Under the pieces are notes generated by a model. It saw nothing but the letters and a program-made list of their open reading frames with translations, ran no database searches and was not told the DNA's origin. Made by a program: the position numbers and the translations under genes. Of a stretch of 64,000 bases of DNA, positions 16,274 to 25,263 are shown in pieces. Source of the DNA: Amycolatopsis sp. WQ 127309 (lineage in GTDB: Bacteria; Actinomycetota; Actinomycetes; Mycobacteriales; Pseudonocardiaceae); NCBI RefSeq assembly GCF_023023025.1, contig NZ_CP095481.1, forward strand, positions 8,259,001 to 8,323,000, in the 5' to 3' direction. The stretch's first letter is position 1; every line of letters starts with the position of its first letter.

Positions 16274-18064
16274 ATGCCCGTCGACGGGAACCCGGCCGTG
16301 CCCGAGCTTGTGCTGCCGCGGCTGTTCGAACGCGCCGCCGCGCTGCGTCCACATCGGACGGCGCTGAGCGGCGACGGCCCCGAAGTGTCCTATGCGGACC
16401 TCAACGCCCGCGCCAACCGGCTGGCCCGGACGCTGCGCCTGACGCAGGTGCGTGACGGCGCCCCGGCCGGTCTCTATCTGGACCGCTCGGCCGACCTCGT
16501 CGTCGCGCTGCTCGCGGTGCTCAAGGCGGGCGGCTGCGTCGTCCCGCTGAACCCGGCCTACCCGGCCAAGATGATCCGCCACATCGTCGAGGAGACCGGC
16601 CTGCGCACGGTCGTCCACCAAGGACAGCCGTCGCTGGCGGAAGCGGACCTGCCGGTCCGGCAGGCGCACGTCGCCGACCTGATGGAGCAAAGCGCGTCCC
16701 AGGACGACCACGATCTCGACCAGGCGCCGGCCGCCGATGACGACGCGTTCATCCTGTTCACCTCCGGCTCCACCGGCCGGCCCAAGGGCGTCCGGCTCGC
16801 CCACCGCGGCCTCGCCCGGCTCGCGGTCGCGGACCCGAAGCTGACGATCACCCCGGACGACTGCCTGGTGCAGCTGGCCGCGTTCTCCTTCGCCGCGTCC
16901 GGCAACGAGTTCTGGCTGAGCCTGCTCAACGGCGCCGAGCTCGTGCTGCTGCCGCCCGGTCTGCCGTCGCTGTCCGACCTGCGCGACGTGATCACCAAGC
17001 ACGGCGTGAGCGTGCTGAGCCTGCCTTGTGGACTGTTCAACCTCTTGGTCGACAACGAACTGGACGCCCTGCGGCAGCTGCGCGTGATCATGGTCAGCGG
17101 CGACTTCCCGTCACCGGCGCACCTGGCGACCGCGGCCGAGCACACCACCGCCGCGATCTTCAACGGCTACGGCTGCACCGAGAACTCCGCGATCTCCTCG
17201 CTGTACCCGATCACGCCCGAGGTCCGCGACCTCGACCGGGTGCCGGTCGGCAAGCCGCTCACCGGCGTCACGATGGACGTGCTCGACCAGGACCTCAAGC
17301 CGTGCCCGCCGGGCGACGTCGGCGAGCTGTGCATCGGCGGCACCGGTGTCGCCAACGGCTACCTGAACCTGCCGGACGCCCAAGCCGAGAAGTTCGTCGA
17401 CGGCGGCACCCGCTACCGCACCGGCGACCTCGCCCGGCTGACCCCGGACGGCGACGTCGTCCTGGTCGGCCGGTCCGACAGTCTCGTGAAGATCCGTGGG
17501 TTCCGTGTCGAAACCAGCGCCGTGGAACTCGCCCTGAAGTCCTTCGACGACGTCGAGCACGCCGTCGTCAAGGCGTTCGGCAACGAAGCGAACGAAAAGA
17601 GCCTCGTCGCGTTCTACACGACGTGGAGCGGGCAGGAGATCGGCACCGGTGAACTGATCGCGCAACTCGCCGATTCCCTGCCGGAGCACATGATCCCGTC
17701 GGACTTCCGCCGGCTCGAAGCGATGCCGGCGAACCTCAACGGAAAGATCGACCGGGCCGCACTGCACGACCCGCGCGCCCGATCGTCGGAAGATCCCCGA
17801 GCAGAAAAGGAGCAGCGCATGTCGAACCCCCTCGAAACGGTCATTCTTCAGATGTGGCGCGACATCATCGGCAGTGACGACTATTCGGTCACCGACCCGT
17901 TCGTCGGGCACGGCGGCAATTCCCTGCACTTCGTGAAGTTCGCTTCCGGCCTGCAGTCGGTCTTCGCGGTCGAGGTCCGGCCCGAGGACGTGTTCCGCCA
18001 CGGCACCGTCCGCAAGCTCGCCGAGCACGTCGAGTCCCTGCGGGCCGGCGCCGCCGCCAGGTGA
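16274..18064 (+). CDS. NRPS A-PCP loading module, predicted anthranilate-activating (PBD synthetase subunit 1)
   Basis: This 596-residue protein has an adenylation domain (residues about 8-505) and a peptidyl carrier domain (about 525-590, phosphopantetheine site GGNSL, Ser550). A3 is LFTSGSTGRPKG near 160; the A10 lysine lies in NLNGKIDRAAL. At the Asp235 position (PheA numbering) it has Ala207 (AAFSFAASGNEF). That Asp binds the alpha-amino group of amino acids, so its loss fits an aryl substrate such as 3-hydroxyanthranilate. An A-PCP protein beside a C-A-PCP-reductase is the TomA/TomB and anthramycin ORF21/ORF22 layout. ATG 16274, preceded by AGGGGGA, is preferred to the in-frame GTG at 16220. 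Confidence 0.9.
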   Translation: MPVDGNPAVPELVLPRLFERAAALRPHRTALSGDGPEVSYADLNARANRLARTLRLTQVRDGAPAGLYLDRSADLVVALLAVLKAGGCVVPLNPAYPAKMIRHIVEETGLRTVVHQGQPSLAEADLPVRQAHVADLMEQSASQDDHDLDQAPAADDDAFILFTSGSTGRPKGVRLAHRGLARLAVADPKLTITPDDCLVQLAAFSFAASGNEFWLSLLNGAELVLLPPGLPSLSDLRDVITKHGVSVLSLPCGLFNLLVDNELDALRQLRVIMVSGDFPSPAHLATAAEHTTAAIFNGYGCTENSAISSLYPITPEVRDLDRVPVGKPLTGVTMDVLDQDLKPCPPGDVGELCIGGTGVANGYLNLPDAQAEKFVDGGTRYRTGDLARLTPDGDVVLVGRSDSLVKIRGFRVETSAVELALKSFDDVEHAVVKAFGNEANEKSLVAFYTTWSGQEIGTGELIAQLADSLPEHMIPSDFRRLEAMPANLNGKIDRAALHDPRARSSEDPRAEKEQRMSNPLETVILQMWRDIIGSDDYSVTDPFVGHGGNSLHFVKFASGLQSVFAVEVRPEDVFRHGTVRKLAEHVESLRAGAAAR

Positions 18065-18120
18065 GCGGCAGACCGAACCGACGCACGGGGGGCCGCGATG
18101 ATCGGAGAGGTACTGACACC

Positions 18121-21100
18121 ATGGAGAACCCACTCGAGTCGGTGATCCGCCGGGCCCGTTCCGGCGTCACCGTCGACGGTGCGGCCGGCCACGAGCAGCT
18201 CGCCGGGCTGCTCGGTGCGCTGCTGGGGATCACGCTGGGGGCCGAGGACGTCCGGCGCCACGAGGACCCCGCGGACCTGGCCCGGCACATCGACGACCTG
18301 CGCGGCGGCCCGCCCGGCCTCACCGCGAGCCACGACAGCGGCTCGGCCCCCGCCTCCTACGGCCAGCGCGGCATCTGGTTCATCGACCAGTACTCGCCGC
18401 GGCCGGCGGCCTACAACGCGCCGTTCGTGTTCACCGTCAAGACCCCGCTGGACACCGGCGTGCTGCACGAGAGCCTGCGGGCCGTGCTGGCCCGCCACGA
18501 GATCCTGCGCACGACGTTCACCGCCGACGGCGGCGAGGTCTTCCAGCAGGTCAACCCCGACCCGGCCGCCGACTTCTCGACCGTCGAACTGAGTGCCGAG
18601 CGGCCGCTGGACGACGTGGTCGCCGAAGTCGTCGACACCGAGTTCGACCTGGGCACCGGCCCGCTGGTCAAGGTGGTCTGCGCGGCCGAGCCGGACGGGC
18701 CGGCGCACGTCGTCTGCAGCATCCACCACATCGTCTTCGACGCGGCCTCGGCCGGGGTGTTCCTCACCGAGTGGTTCACCCGCTACCACGCCGCGCTCGC
18801 CGGGGACCCGTTCGACGAGGGCCCGGCTCGGCCGCAGTACCGCGACTTCGCCCGCCGCCAGCGGGAGACCGTCCGCGACGACAAGCTCGACGACCTGCTG
18901 GGGTACTGGGAAGAGCGGCTCGCCGGGCCGCTGCCGCTGCTGGACCTGCCGACGGACCGGCCGCGGCCGCTGGAGCAGTCGCACCGCGGCGACATCGTCC
19001 GGTTCGACCTGCCGCCGGCGCTGACCGAGCAGGTCCGCGCCCTGGCCGCCGACGAAGGCGTCACGCTGTTCATGCTGCTGGAAGCCGCGTACGCGGCGTT
19101 CCTGCACCGGCACACCCGCCAGGACGACGTCCTGATCGGCAGCCCGGTTTCGCTGCGGGACCTGCCCGAGACGGCCGGGATGCTCGGCTACTTCGTCAAC
19201 ATGGTCGTCTTCCGCCACGGCGTCCGCGCCGAGCTGCCGCTGCGGGAGCTGTACGCGCAGGCCGGCACCGAGATCACCGAAGCCCTGCGGCACAAGGACG
19301 CGCCGTTCGAGAAGGTCATCGAGCGCGTCAACCCGCCCCGCAGCCCGAGCCACGCGCCGGTCTTCCAGACCATGTTCGTGCTGCCGGACTCCGACTGGGC
19401 GGCCCTCGACCGGCTCGGCCTGGACGCCGACCTCGACCTCTACGTCAGCCGCAGCTCGAAGTACGACCTCTCGCTGATCGTCGAGCAGGACGGCACCGCG
19501 CTGCGCGGGGTGTTCGAGTACGACACGGCGTTGTTCGACCGCGAGACAGTCGAGGAGTTCGGCGACCGGTACGTCCGGCTGCTCGAAGCGCTCGTCGCGC
19601 ACCCGGGCGGCACCGTCGGTGAACTGGGGCTGCTGTCGGACACCCAGGAGCAGGAGGTGCTCGCGTGGTGCGCGCCGCCGGTGGAGGACACCACCCGCCG
19701 TCCGGTCGCGGAGCTGTTCGAGACGCAGGCCGCGGTCACCCCGGACGCGCCCGCGCTGGAGCACGGCGACCGCGTCCTGACCTACCGGGAGCTCAACGGC
19801 CGCGCCAACCGGCTGGCCCGTGACCTGCGGGCGAAGGGTGTCGGACGCGGTGACCGCGTCGGCATCCACGTGCCGCGGTCGCCGGACATGGTCGTCGCGC
19901 TGCTGGGCGTCCTGAAGGCGGGCGCGGCGTACGTGCCGGTCGACCCCTCGTACCCGGCCGAGCGGATCGAGTACATGCTCGAGGACTCCGGCGTCGCGCT
20001 GGTGCTGGAGTCGGCGGACGCGGAAGCCACCGACGAGACCGATCTGGGCCGGCTGAAGACCGGCGACGACGAGATCTACGTCATCTACACGTCGGGATCC
20101 ACCGGGCGTCCCAAGGGCGTCGTGCTCACCGAAGCGACGGTGACCAACCTCGTCGAGTACCAACGCCGGACGTCACCGATCGGCGCGACCGGGCGGACGT
20201 TGCAGTACATGACGTTGTCGTTCGACGTCTCGGTGATGGAGATCCTGGGGACGCTCTGCGCTGGCGGCACGCTCGTGCTGATCGACGAAGACCTGCAGAA
20301 GGACCTGCACCGGCTCAGCGGCTTCCTGCGTGACCACCGGATCTCCCGGACCTACCTCCCGTACGTCGCGGTGCAGCAGCTGGCCGCGGTCGCCGAGGAC
20401 AAGCCGTTCCCGGACCTGGTGGAGGTCGCCTCCGTCGGCGAGCAGCTGGTGATCACCCCGCAGATCCGCGCGTTCTTCGCCCGCCGGCCGGAAATCCGGT
20501 TCCTGAACATGTACGGCCCGTCCGAGACGCACCTGGCGTCCGCGCACGAGCTGCGCGGCGACCCGGCCGGCTGGCCCGAAGCGCCGTCCATCGGCGGCCC
20601 GATCGGGGGCCTGTCGATGCTGGCCCTCGACGACGGCGGCCGGCTCGTCCCACCCGGGGTGCCGGGGGAGCTGTACCTCGGCGGCGACCTGGTCTCGCCG
20701 GGCTACCACGGGCTGCCCGAGCAGACCCGCGAACGGTTCGTGGAGACGCCGTTCGGGCGCCTCTACCGCACCGGCGACCTGGTCCGCTACGACCGCCGTG
20801 GCGAGTTCGACTACCTCGGGCGCGCCGACACCCAGATCAAGATCCGCGGCTACCGCGTCGAACCGGCCGAGGTCGAAGCGGCGCTGAACGAGCTGCCCGA
20901 GGTCAGCGCGTCCGCGGTGGCCCCGGTGACGTTCGGCGCCGGCGACCGCCGCCTGGTCGGCTACCTCGTCACCGAACGGGAACCCGACCCGGTGCGGGTG
21001 CGGGCCGCGCTCGCCGGGACGCTGCCGGACTACCTGGTGCCGTCCCACTTCGTGCGGCTCGCCGCGCTGCCGATCGCGCCCAGCGGCAAAATCGACCGCA

Positions 21101-22542
21101 AGGCCCTGCCGGACCTGTTCGACCCGGGCACGACGACCGCGTCGCGAGAGCCTGAGACGCCGACCGAGCAGGCGATCGCCGAAGCGTGGACCGACCTGCT
21201 GGGCACCGGCGGGGTCGGCCTCGACGAGGACTTCTTCGCCGCCGGCGGGCACTCGATCCTCGCCACCGAGCTGATGTACCGGCTGCGCAAGCGGTTCGAC
21301 GTCGACGTGCCGTTGCGGGTGCTGTTCGACAACCCGACCGTCGGCGGGATGGCCGCGCGCATCGACGCGCTGCGCTCCGGCGAGGACACCGGCGATCGCG
21401 TCGACCTGCGGGCCGACGTCCGGCTGCCGGACCACGTCCGGGTCGCCGACGGCGGACCGCGCGCCACCGCCGAGGACGTCCTGCTCACCGGCGCGACCGG
21501 GTTCCTCGGCATCCACCTGCTGCGCGAGCTGCTGACCGAGACCACCGGCCGGGTCCACTGCCTGGTCCGGGCCACCGACGCCGACGCGGCGTGGGACCGG
21601 ATCGCCGCGACGGCCGACCGCTACGGCATCGGGAAGTCCCTCGACCGCGACCGCGTCTCCGCGGTCCCCGGCGACCTCGCAGCCGACCGGCTGGGACTGT
21701 CCGAAGCGGACTACGACGACCTCGCCCACCGCGTCGGCACGATCCACCACACGGCGGCGCACATCAACTTCGTCGCGCCGTACGCCTCGGTCAAACAGGC
21801 CAATGTGGACGGCCTCGCCCGGATCGTCGAGTTCGCCGCGTCGGGGCCGGTCAAGCCGGTGCACTACACCTCCACGGTGGCGGTGTTCTCGCCGAAGCCG
21901 CGGCCCGAGGCGATCACCGAAGACGACGTCCCGGACGACGCGCACGACCTCACGATCGGCTACACCCAGAGCAAGTGGGTCGCCGAGGAGGTCGCGCGGC
22001 TGGCCCGCGACCGCGGGGTGCCGGTGACGATCTACCGCATCGGCCGGATCGCCGGCGACAGCGAAACGGGGGCGCTGCAGTCCGAGGACTTCCTCTGGCG
22101 GCAGGTCAAGAGCTTCCTCGCCCTCGGCGTCGTCCCGCCGCCCGAGGAGCACGACACCGACCTGCTGCCGGTCGACTTCGTCGGCCGCGCGCTGGTCCGG
22201 CTGGCGAAGGCCCGCCCGGCGGAGAACGGCACCTGGCACCTGTTCAACCCCGGCATCAAGACCTTCGACGTCGTTTACGAAGCCATTCGCGAGCTGGGCT
22301 ACCCGCTGCGCGAAATCCCGGTCGGGGAGTGGCGCGCGGCGCTGGCCGACCGGGACAACCCGTTGTCCGCGATGGCCCCGCTCTACCAGGAAGGGGCCCT
22401 CGACATCGGCGACAACGTCTACGGCAACGAGCGCACCGGGCGCGAGCTCGCCCGGCTGGGCCTGTGCTGGCCGGAGATCACCCCGGCCGTGTTCACGAAA
22501 ATGATCGGCTATTTCCGTGAAACGGGCGAATTCACCGGCTGA
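18121..22542 (+). CDS. NRPS C-A-PCP-reductase (PBD synthetase subunit 2)
   Basis: This 1473-residue protein has an N-terminal helical segment (1-60), a condensation domain with HHIVFD (His203, Asp207), an adenylation domain with A3 YTSGSTGRPKG near 658 and a retained Asp702 (SFDVSVME) for the alpha-amino group of a proline-type substrate, a PCP with GGHS (Ser1045), and a terminal reductase. The reductase has GATGFLG (1124-1130), a Ser/Thr cluster at 1250-1252 and YTQSK (Tyr1281, Lys1285). It would join the anthranilate to a 4-alkylproline and release the dipeptide as an aldehyde, which closes to the PBD imine/carbinolamine. GGAGAGG lies 10 nt before ATG 18121. Confidence 0.92.
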   Translation: MENPLESVIRRARSGVTVDGAAGHEQLAGLLGALLGITLGAEDVRRHEDPADLARHIDDLRGGPPGLTASHDSGSAPASYGQRGIWFIDQYSPRPAAYNAPFVFTVKTPLDTGVLHESLRAVLARHEILRTTFTADGGEVFQQVNPDPAADFSTVELSAERPLDDVVAEVVDTEFDLGTGPLVKVVCAAEPDGPAHVVCSIHHIVFDAASAGVFLTEWFTRYHAALAGDPFDEGPARPQYRDFARRQRETVRDDKLDDLLGYWEERLAGPLPLLDLPTDRPRPLEQSHRGDIVRFDLPPALTEQVRALAADEGVTLFMLLEAAYAAFLHRHTRQDDVLIGSPVSLRDLPETAGMLGYFVNMVVFRHGVRAELPLRELYAQAGTEITEALRHKDAPFEKVIERVNPPRSPSHAPVFQTMFVLPDSDWAALDRLGLDADLDLYVSRSSKYDLSLIVEQDGTALRGVFEYDTALFDRETVEEFGDRYVRLLEALVAHPGGTVGELGLLSDTQEQEVLAWCAPPVEDTTRRPVAELFETQAAVTPDAPALEHGDRVLTYRELNGRANRLARDLRAKGVGRGDRVGIHVPRSPDMVVALLGVLKAGAAYVPVDPSYPAERIEYMLEDSGVALVLESADAEATDETDLGRLKTGDDEIYVIYTSGSTGRPKGVVLTEATVTNLVEYQRRTSPIGATGRTLQYMTLSFDVSVMEILGTLCAGGTLVLIDEDLQKDLHRLSGFLRDHRISRTYLPYVAVQQLAAVAEDKPFPDLVEVASVGEQLVITPQIRAFFARRPEIRFLNMYGPSETHLASAHELRGDPAGWPEAPSIGGPIGGLSMLALDDGGRLVPPGVPGELYLGGDLVSPGYHGLPEQTRERFVETPFGRLYRTGDLVRYDRRGEFDYLGRADTQIKIRGYRVEPAEVEAALNELPEVSASAVAPVTFGAGDRRLVGYLVTEREPDPVRVRAALAGTLPDYLVPSHFVRLAALPIAPSGKIDRKALPDLFDPGTTTASREPETPTEQAIAEAWTDLLGTGGVGLDEDFFAAGGHSILATELMYRLRKRFDVDVPLRVLFDNPTVGGMAARIDALRSGEDTGDRVDLRADVRLPDHVRVADGGPRATAEDVLLTGATGFLGIHLLRELLTETTGRVHCLVRATDADAAWDRIAATADRYGIGKSLDRDRVSAVPGDLAADRLGLSEADYDDLAHRVGTIHHTAAHINFVAPYASVKQANVDGLARIVEFAASGPVKPVHYTSTVAVFSPKPRPEAITEDDVPDDAHDLTIGYTQSKWVAEEVARLARDRGVPVTIYRIGRIAGDSETGALQSEDFLWRQVKSFLALGVVPPPEEHDTDLLPVDFVGRALVRLAKARPAENGTWHLFNPGIKTFDVVYEAIRELGYPLREIPVGEWRAALADRDNPLSAMAPLYQEGALDIGDNVYGNERTGRELARLGLCWPEITPAVFTKMIGYFRETGEFTG

Positions 22543-22593
22543 CGCCGATTCGTCCCCGTGCTCCCGATATCCGGCTCAAGCAAGGAATGCGTG

Positions 22594-23844
22594 ATGAGGA
22601 AGACGCTGCCCGCACGAGCCCGGCCGGTCCTGCACCGCGCCGCCGATCAGTGCGACGAGACCCTGTCCGACTACCCCGCCGCCCAGCAACCCGACTGGCC
22701 CGACCCGGCCGAGCTCGCCGGCGTCCGCGACACGCTGTCCGAGCGTGAAGACGTCGTCGGCGCCGCCGAGGTGCTGCAGCTGCGGTCCCTGCTGGCCCGC
22801 GCCGCCGAAGGCGAGTTCTGCGTGCTTCAAGCGGGCGACTGCGCCGAAGACCCGGCCGACACCGGCGTCCGGGCCGTGGCCCGCAAGATCGGCATGCTCG
22901 ACACGCTCGCCGAGGTGATGCGGGTCGGCTCCGGCCGCCCGGTCCTCGAGGTCGGCCGGATCGCCGGCCAGTACGCCAAGCCCCGCTCGCAGAACGTCGA
23001 GAACGTCGACGGCCACGAGCTGCCCGTCTACCGCGGGCCGATCGTCAACAGCCCCGAACCGACCGCCGAAGCCCGGCGGCCCGACCCCACCCGGATCCTG
23101 GACGCGCACGACGCCGCGCTCGGCGTCCGCGCGTCGATCGGCCGCCTCGGCCGGGGGACCGGCGCCGACCCGGCCGGCCGGATCTGGACCAGCCACGAAG
23201 CCCTGCTGCTGGACTACGAGGTCCCGCTGGTGCGCCGGATGCCCGGCGGCCGCAGCTACCTCGCCTCGACGCACTGGCCGTGGATCGGCGAACGCACCCG
23301 GCGCTCGGACGGCGCCCACGTGCACCTGCTGTCCACTGTGGTCAACCCGGTGGCGGCGAAGGTGAGCGCGAAGGCGCCGATCGAGGACGTGCTGAAGCTC
23401 TGCGGGCAGATCGACCCGTTCCGCACGCCCGGCCGGCTCACGCTGATCCCGCGGTTCGGCGCGGCCCGCATCGGGGAACTCGCTCCGCTGGTGCGGGCGG
23501 TGCGCGACGCCGGGCACCCGGTGCTGTGGCTGTGCGACCCGATGCACGGCAACACCGTCGTCGCCGACGACGGGCTCAAGGTCCGCTGGCTCGAGGACAT
23601 CATGAACGAGCTGCGCCAGTTCGTCCGGATCGTCACGGGGGAGGGCGGCGCGTGCGCCGGGCTGCACATGGAGGCCTCGCCGAGCGAGATCTCCGAATGC
23701 CACGGCGCCGGCATCACCGCCGCCCGCGGGCCCGGCTACACGACGCTGTGCGACCCGCGGCTCAACCTCACCCAGGCCGTCGCGCTGACCGCGCACTGGC
23801 AGCCCGAGGCCGCCCACGAACTCAGGACGGAGCTGGCGTCATGA
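22594..23844 (+). CDS. Class II (plant-type) DAHP synthase
   Basis: This 416-residue enzyme condenses phosphoenolpyruvate and erythrose 4-phosphate, the first step of the shikimate pathway. Class II blocks are intact: FCVLQAGDCAE, RIAGQYAKPRSQNVE, GLLLDYE-like EALLLDYEVP, NPVAAKVS, LIPRFGAARIG, LWLCDPMHGNT and GLHMEASPSEISEC. A copy inside the cluster, as in phenazine (PhzC) and tomaymycin clusters, boosts precursor supply and may escape feedback control. ATG 22594 has AAGGA upstream; a GTG at 22558 is in frame but weaker. Its TCATGA end overlaps the next gene by 4 nt. Confidence 0.92.
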   Translation: MRKTLPARARPVLHRAADQCDETLSDYPAAQQPDWPDPAELAGVRDTLSEREDVVGAAEVLQLRSLLARAAEGEFCVLQAGDCAEDPADTGVRAVARKIGMLDTLAEVMRVGSGRPVLEVGRIAGQYAKPRSQNVENVDGHELPVYRGPIVNSPEPTAEARRPDPTRILDAHDAALGVRASIGRLGRGTGADPAGRIWTSHEALLLDYEVPLVRRMPGGRSYLASTHWPWIGERTRRSDGAHVHLLSTVVNPVAAKVSAKAPIEDVLKLCGQIDPFRTPGRLTLIPRFGAARIGELAPLVRAVRDAGHPVLWLCDPMHGNTVVADDGLKVRWLEDIMNELRQFVRIVTGEGGACAGLHMEASPSEISECHGAGITAARGPGYTTLCDPRLNLTQAVALTAHWQPEAAHELRTELAS

Positions 23845-24608
23845 CCGTGACCCTGGTAACCGGCGCGGGCAGCGGCATCGGCGCCGCCACCGCGACCCTC
23901 CTGGCCGAACGCGGCCACACCCTCGCCTTGTTCGACCGCGACGAGGACGCCCTCGCCCAGGTCGCGAAGCCGTTGCTGGACGACGGCCGCAGCGTCGAGA
24001 CGCACGTCGTCGACGTCACCTCCAGCGCGGAGGTCGACGCGGCCGTCGAGCGCGTCGAGACCGGCTTCGGGCCGATCAGTGGCCTGGCGAACGTCGCCGG
24101 GGTACTGCGGATGGGCCGGGTGGCCGAGCTGTCCGACGCGGACTGGAACGAGACGTTCGCGGTCAACGCGACCGGCGTGTTCCACGTCTGCCGGGCGGTG
24201 TCGCGCCGGATGGCCGCGCGCAAGAGCGGCTCGATCGTCACGGTGGCGTCCAATGCCGCGGGGGTGCCCCGCAGCCACATGGCCGCCTACGCCGCGTCGA
24301 AGTCCGCCGCGACCAGCCTGACCCACAGCCTCGGCGTGGACCTCGCGCCGCTCGGCATCCGCTGCAACGTCGTCGCGCCCGGCTCGACCGACACGCCGAT
24401 GCTGCGTTCCATGTGGACGGACGACACCGGGCGGCAGGCCACGGTCGACGGCGACCCGGGCCAGTTCCGGCTCGGCATCCCGCTGGGCCGGATCGGCGCA
24501 GCCGAGGACGTCGCCCGCAGCGTCGCGTTCCTGCTGTCGGACGAGGCCCGGCACGTCACCCTCGCCACCCTGCTCGTCGACGGCGGCGCGGCCCTCGGCG
24601 CCGTCTGA
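23841..24608 (+). CDS. EntA-like SDR, predicted 2,3-dihydro-3-hydroxyanthranilate (DHHA) dehydrogenase
   Basis: This 255-residue classical SDR has the cofactor motif TGAGSGIG (residues 7-14), NVAG, and the catalytic Ser/Tyr/Lys in VASNAAGVPRSHMAAYAASKSA. The stretch NVVAPGSTDTPMLRSMW with DPGQFRLGIPLGRI is characteristic of 2,3-dihydro-2,3-dihydroxybenzoate dehydrogenases (EntA/DhbA). Next to PhzD- and PhzE-like enzymes, the likely reaction is NAD-dependent aromatisation of DHHA to 3-hydroxyanthranilate. Clusters such as limazepine are known to use this chorismate/DHHA route. ATG overlaps the DAHP synthase stop. Confidence 0.88.
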   Translation: MTVTLVTGAGSGIGAATATLLAERGHTLALFDRDEDALAQVAKPLLDDGRSVETHVVDVTSSAEVDAAVERVETGFGPISGLANVAGVLRMGRVAELSDADWNETFAVNATGVFHVCRAVSRRMAARKSGSIVTVASNAAGVPRSHMAAYAASKSAATSLTHSLGVDLAPLGIRCNVVAPGSTDTPMLRSMWTDDTGRQATVDGDPGQFRLGIPLGRIGAAEDVARSVAFLLSDEARHVTLATLLVDGGAALGAV

Positions 24609-24618
24609 AGGAGGCCTG

Positions 24619-25263
24619 ATGACCGGCATCACGATCGAACCGTACGACCTGCCCACCACCGTCCCGGCCAGCACCGCGACCTGGCGGCCCCACCCGGGCC
24701 GCGCGGCCCTGCTGATCCACGACATGCAGCGCTACTTCCTCGGCTTCTACCCCGAGGACGGCGAACTGCGGCGCACGCTCGTCCGCAACGTCGTCCAGGC
24801 GCGGGAAACGGCCGACCGGCTGGGCATCCCGGTGTTCTACACCGCCCAGCCCGGCTCGATGACACCCGAGGACCGCGGGCTGCTGCAGGACATCTGGGGT
24901 CCGGGCATGAAAGCCACCCCGGCCGACCGGCAGGTGATCGACGAACTCACGCCGACACCGGCCGACGTCGTGCTGACGAAGTGGCGCTACAGCGCATTCC
25001 ACCGCACCGACCTGCTCGACCGGCTGCGCGCGGCCGGGCGCGACCAGCTGATCGTCTGCGGGATCTACGCGCACGTCGGCTGCCTGGTCACCGCCGTCGA
25101 GGCGTTCACGCACGACATCGAGACGTTCTTCGTGGCCGACGCGGTCGCCGACTTCGGCCCGGACGAGCACCGGCTCGCGGTGGACTACGCGGCCCGCAAC
25201 TGCGCCGTCGCGACCACCACGGCGGCGCTGGTCGGCGAGCTGGAAGGGGCGGTGGTCACGTGA
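24619..25263 (+). CDS. PhzD-like isochorismatase (ADIC to DHHA)
   Basis: This 214-residue enzyme has LLIHDMQRYF (Asp35), TKWRYSAFHRTDL (Lys121) and CGIYAHVGCLVTAVEAFTHDI. The position of the usual Cys nucleophile of cysteine hydrolases is Gly, as in PhzD, which hydrolyses the vinyl ether of 2-amino-2-deoxyisochorismate (ADIC) without a covalent intermediate. The product is DHHA plus pyruvate. AAGGAGG gives an ideal RBS before ATG 24619. Its stop overlaps the GTG start of the ADIC synthase gene, so stoichiometric expression is likely. Confidence 0.9.
   Translation: MTGITIEPYDLPTTVPASTATWRPHPGRAALLIHDMQRYFLGFYPEDGELRRTLVRNVVQARETADRLGIPVFYTAQPGSMTPEDRGLLQDIWGPGMKATPADRQVIDELTPTPADVVLTKWRYSAFHRTDLLDRLRAAGRDQLIVCGIYAHVGCLVTAVEAFTHDIETFFVADAVADFGPDEHRLAVDYAARNCAVATTTAALVGELEGAVVT

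Noticed and set aside
16220..18064. GTG at 16220 as start of the first NRPS gene
   Set aside because: It adds 18 basic residues with no family match and has no RBS; ATG 16274 has AGGGGGA and the normal A-domain N-terminus.
17881..22239. Long minus-strand open frames opposite the NRPS genes
   Set aside because: They are Arg/Val/Gly-rich shadows with no domain motifs, while the plus-strand frames show complete NRPS domain order.
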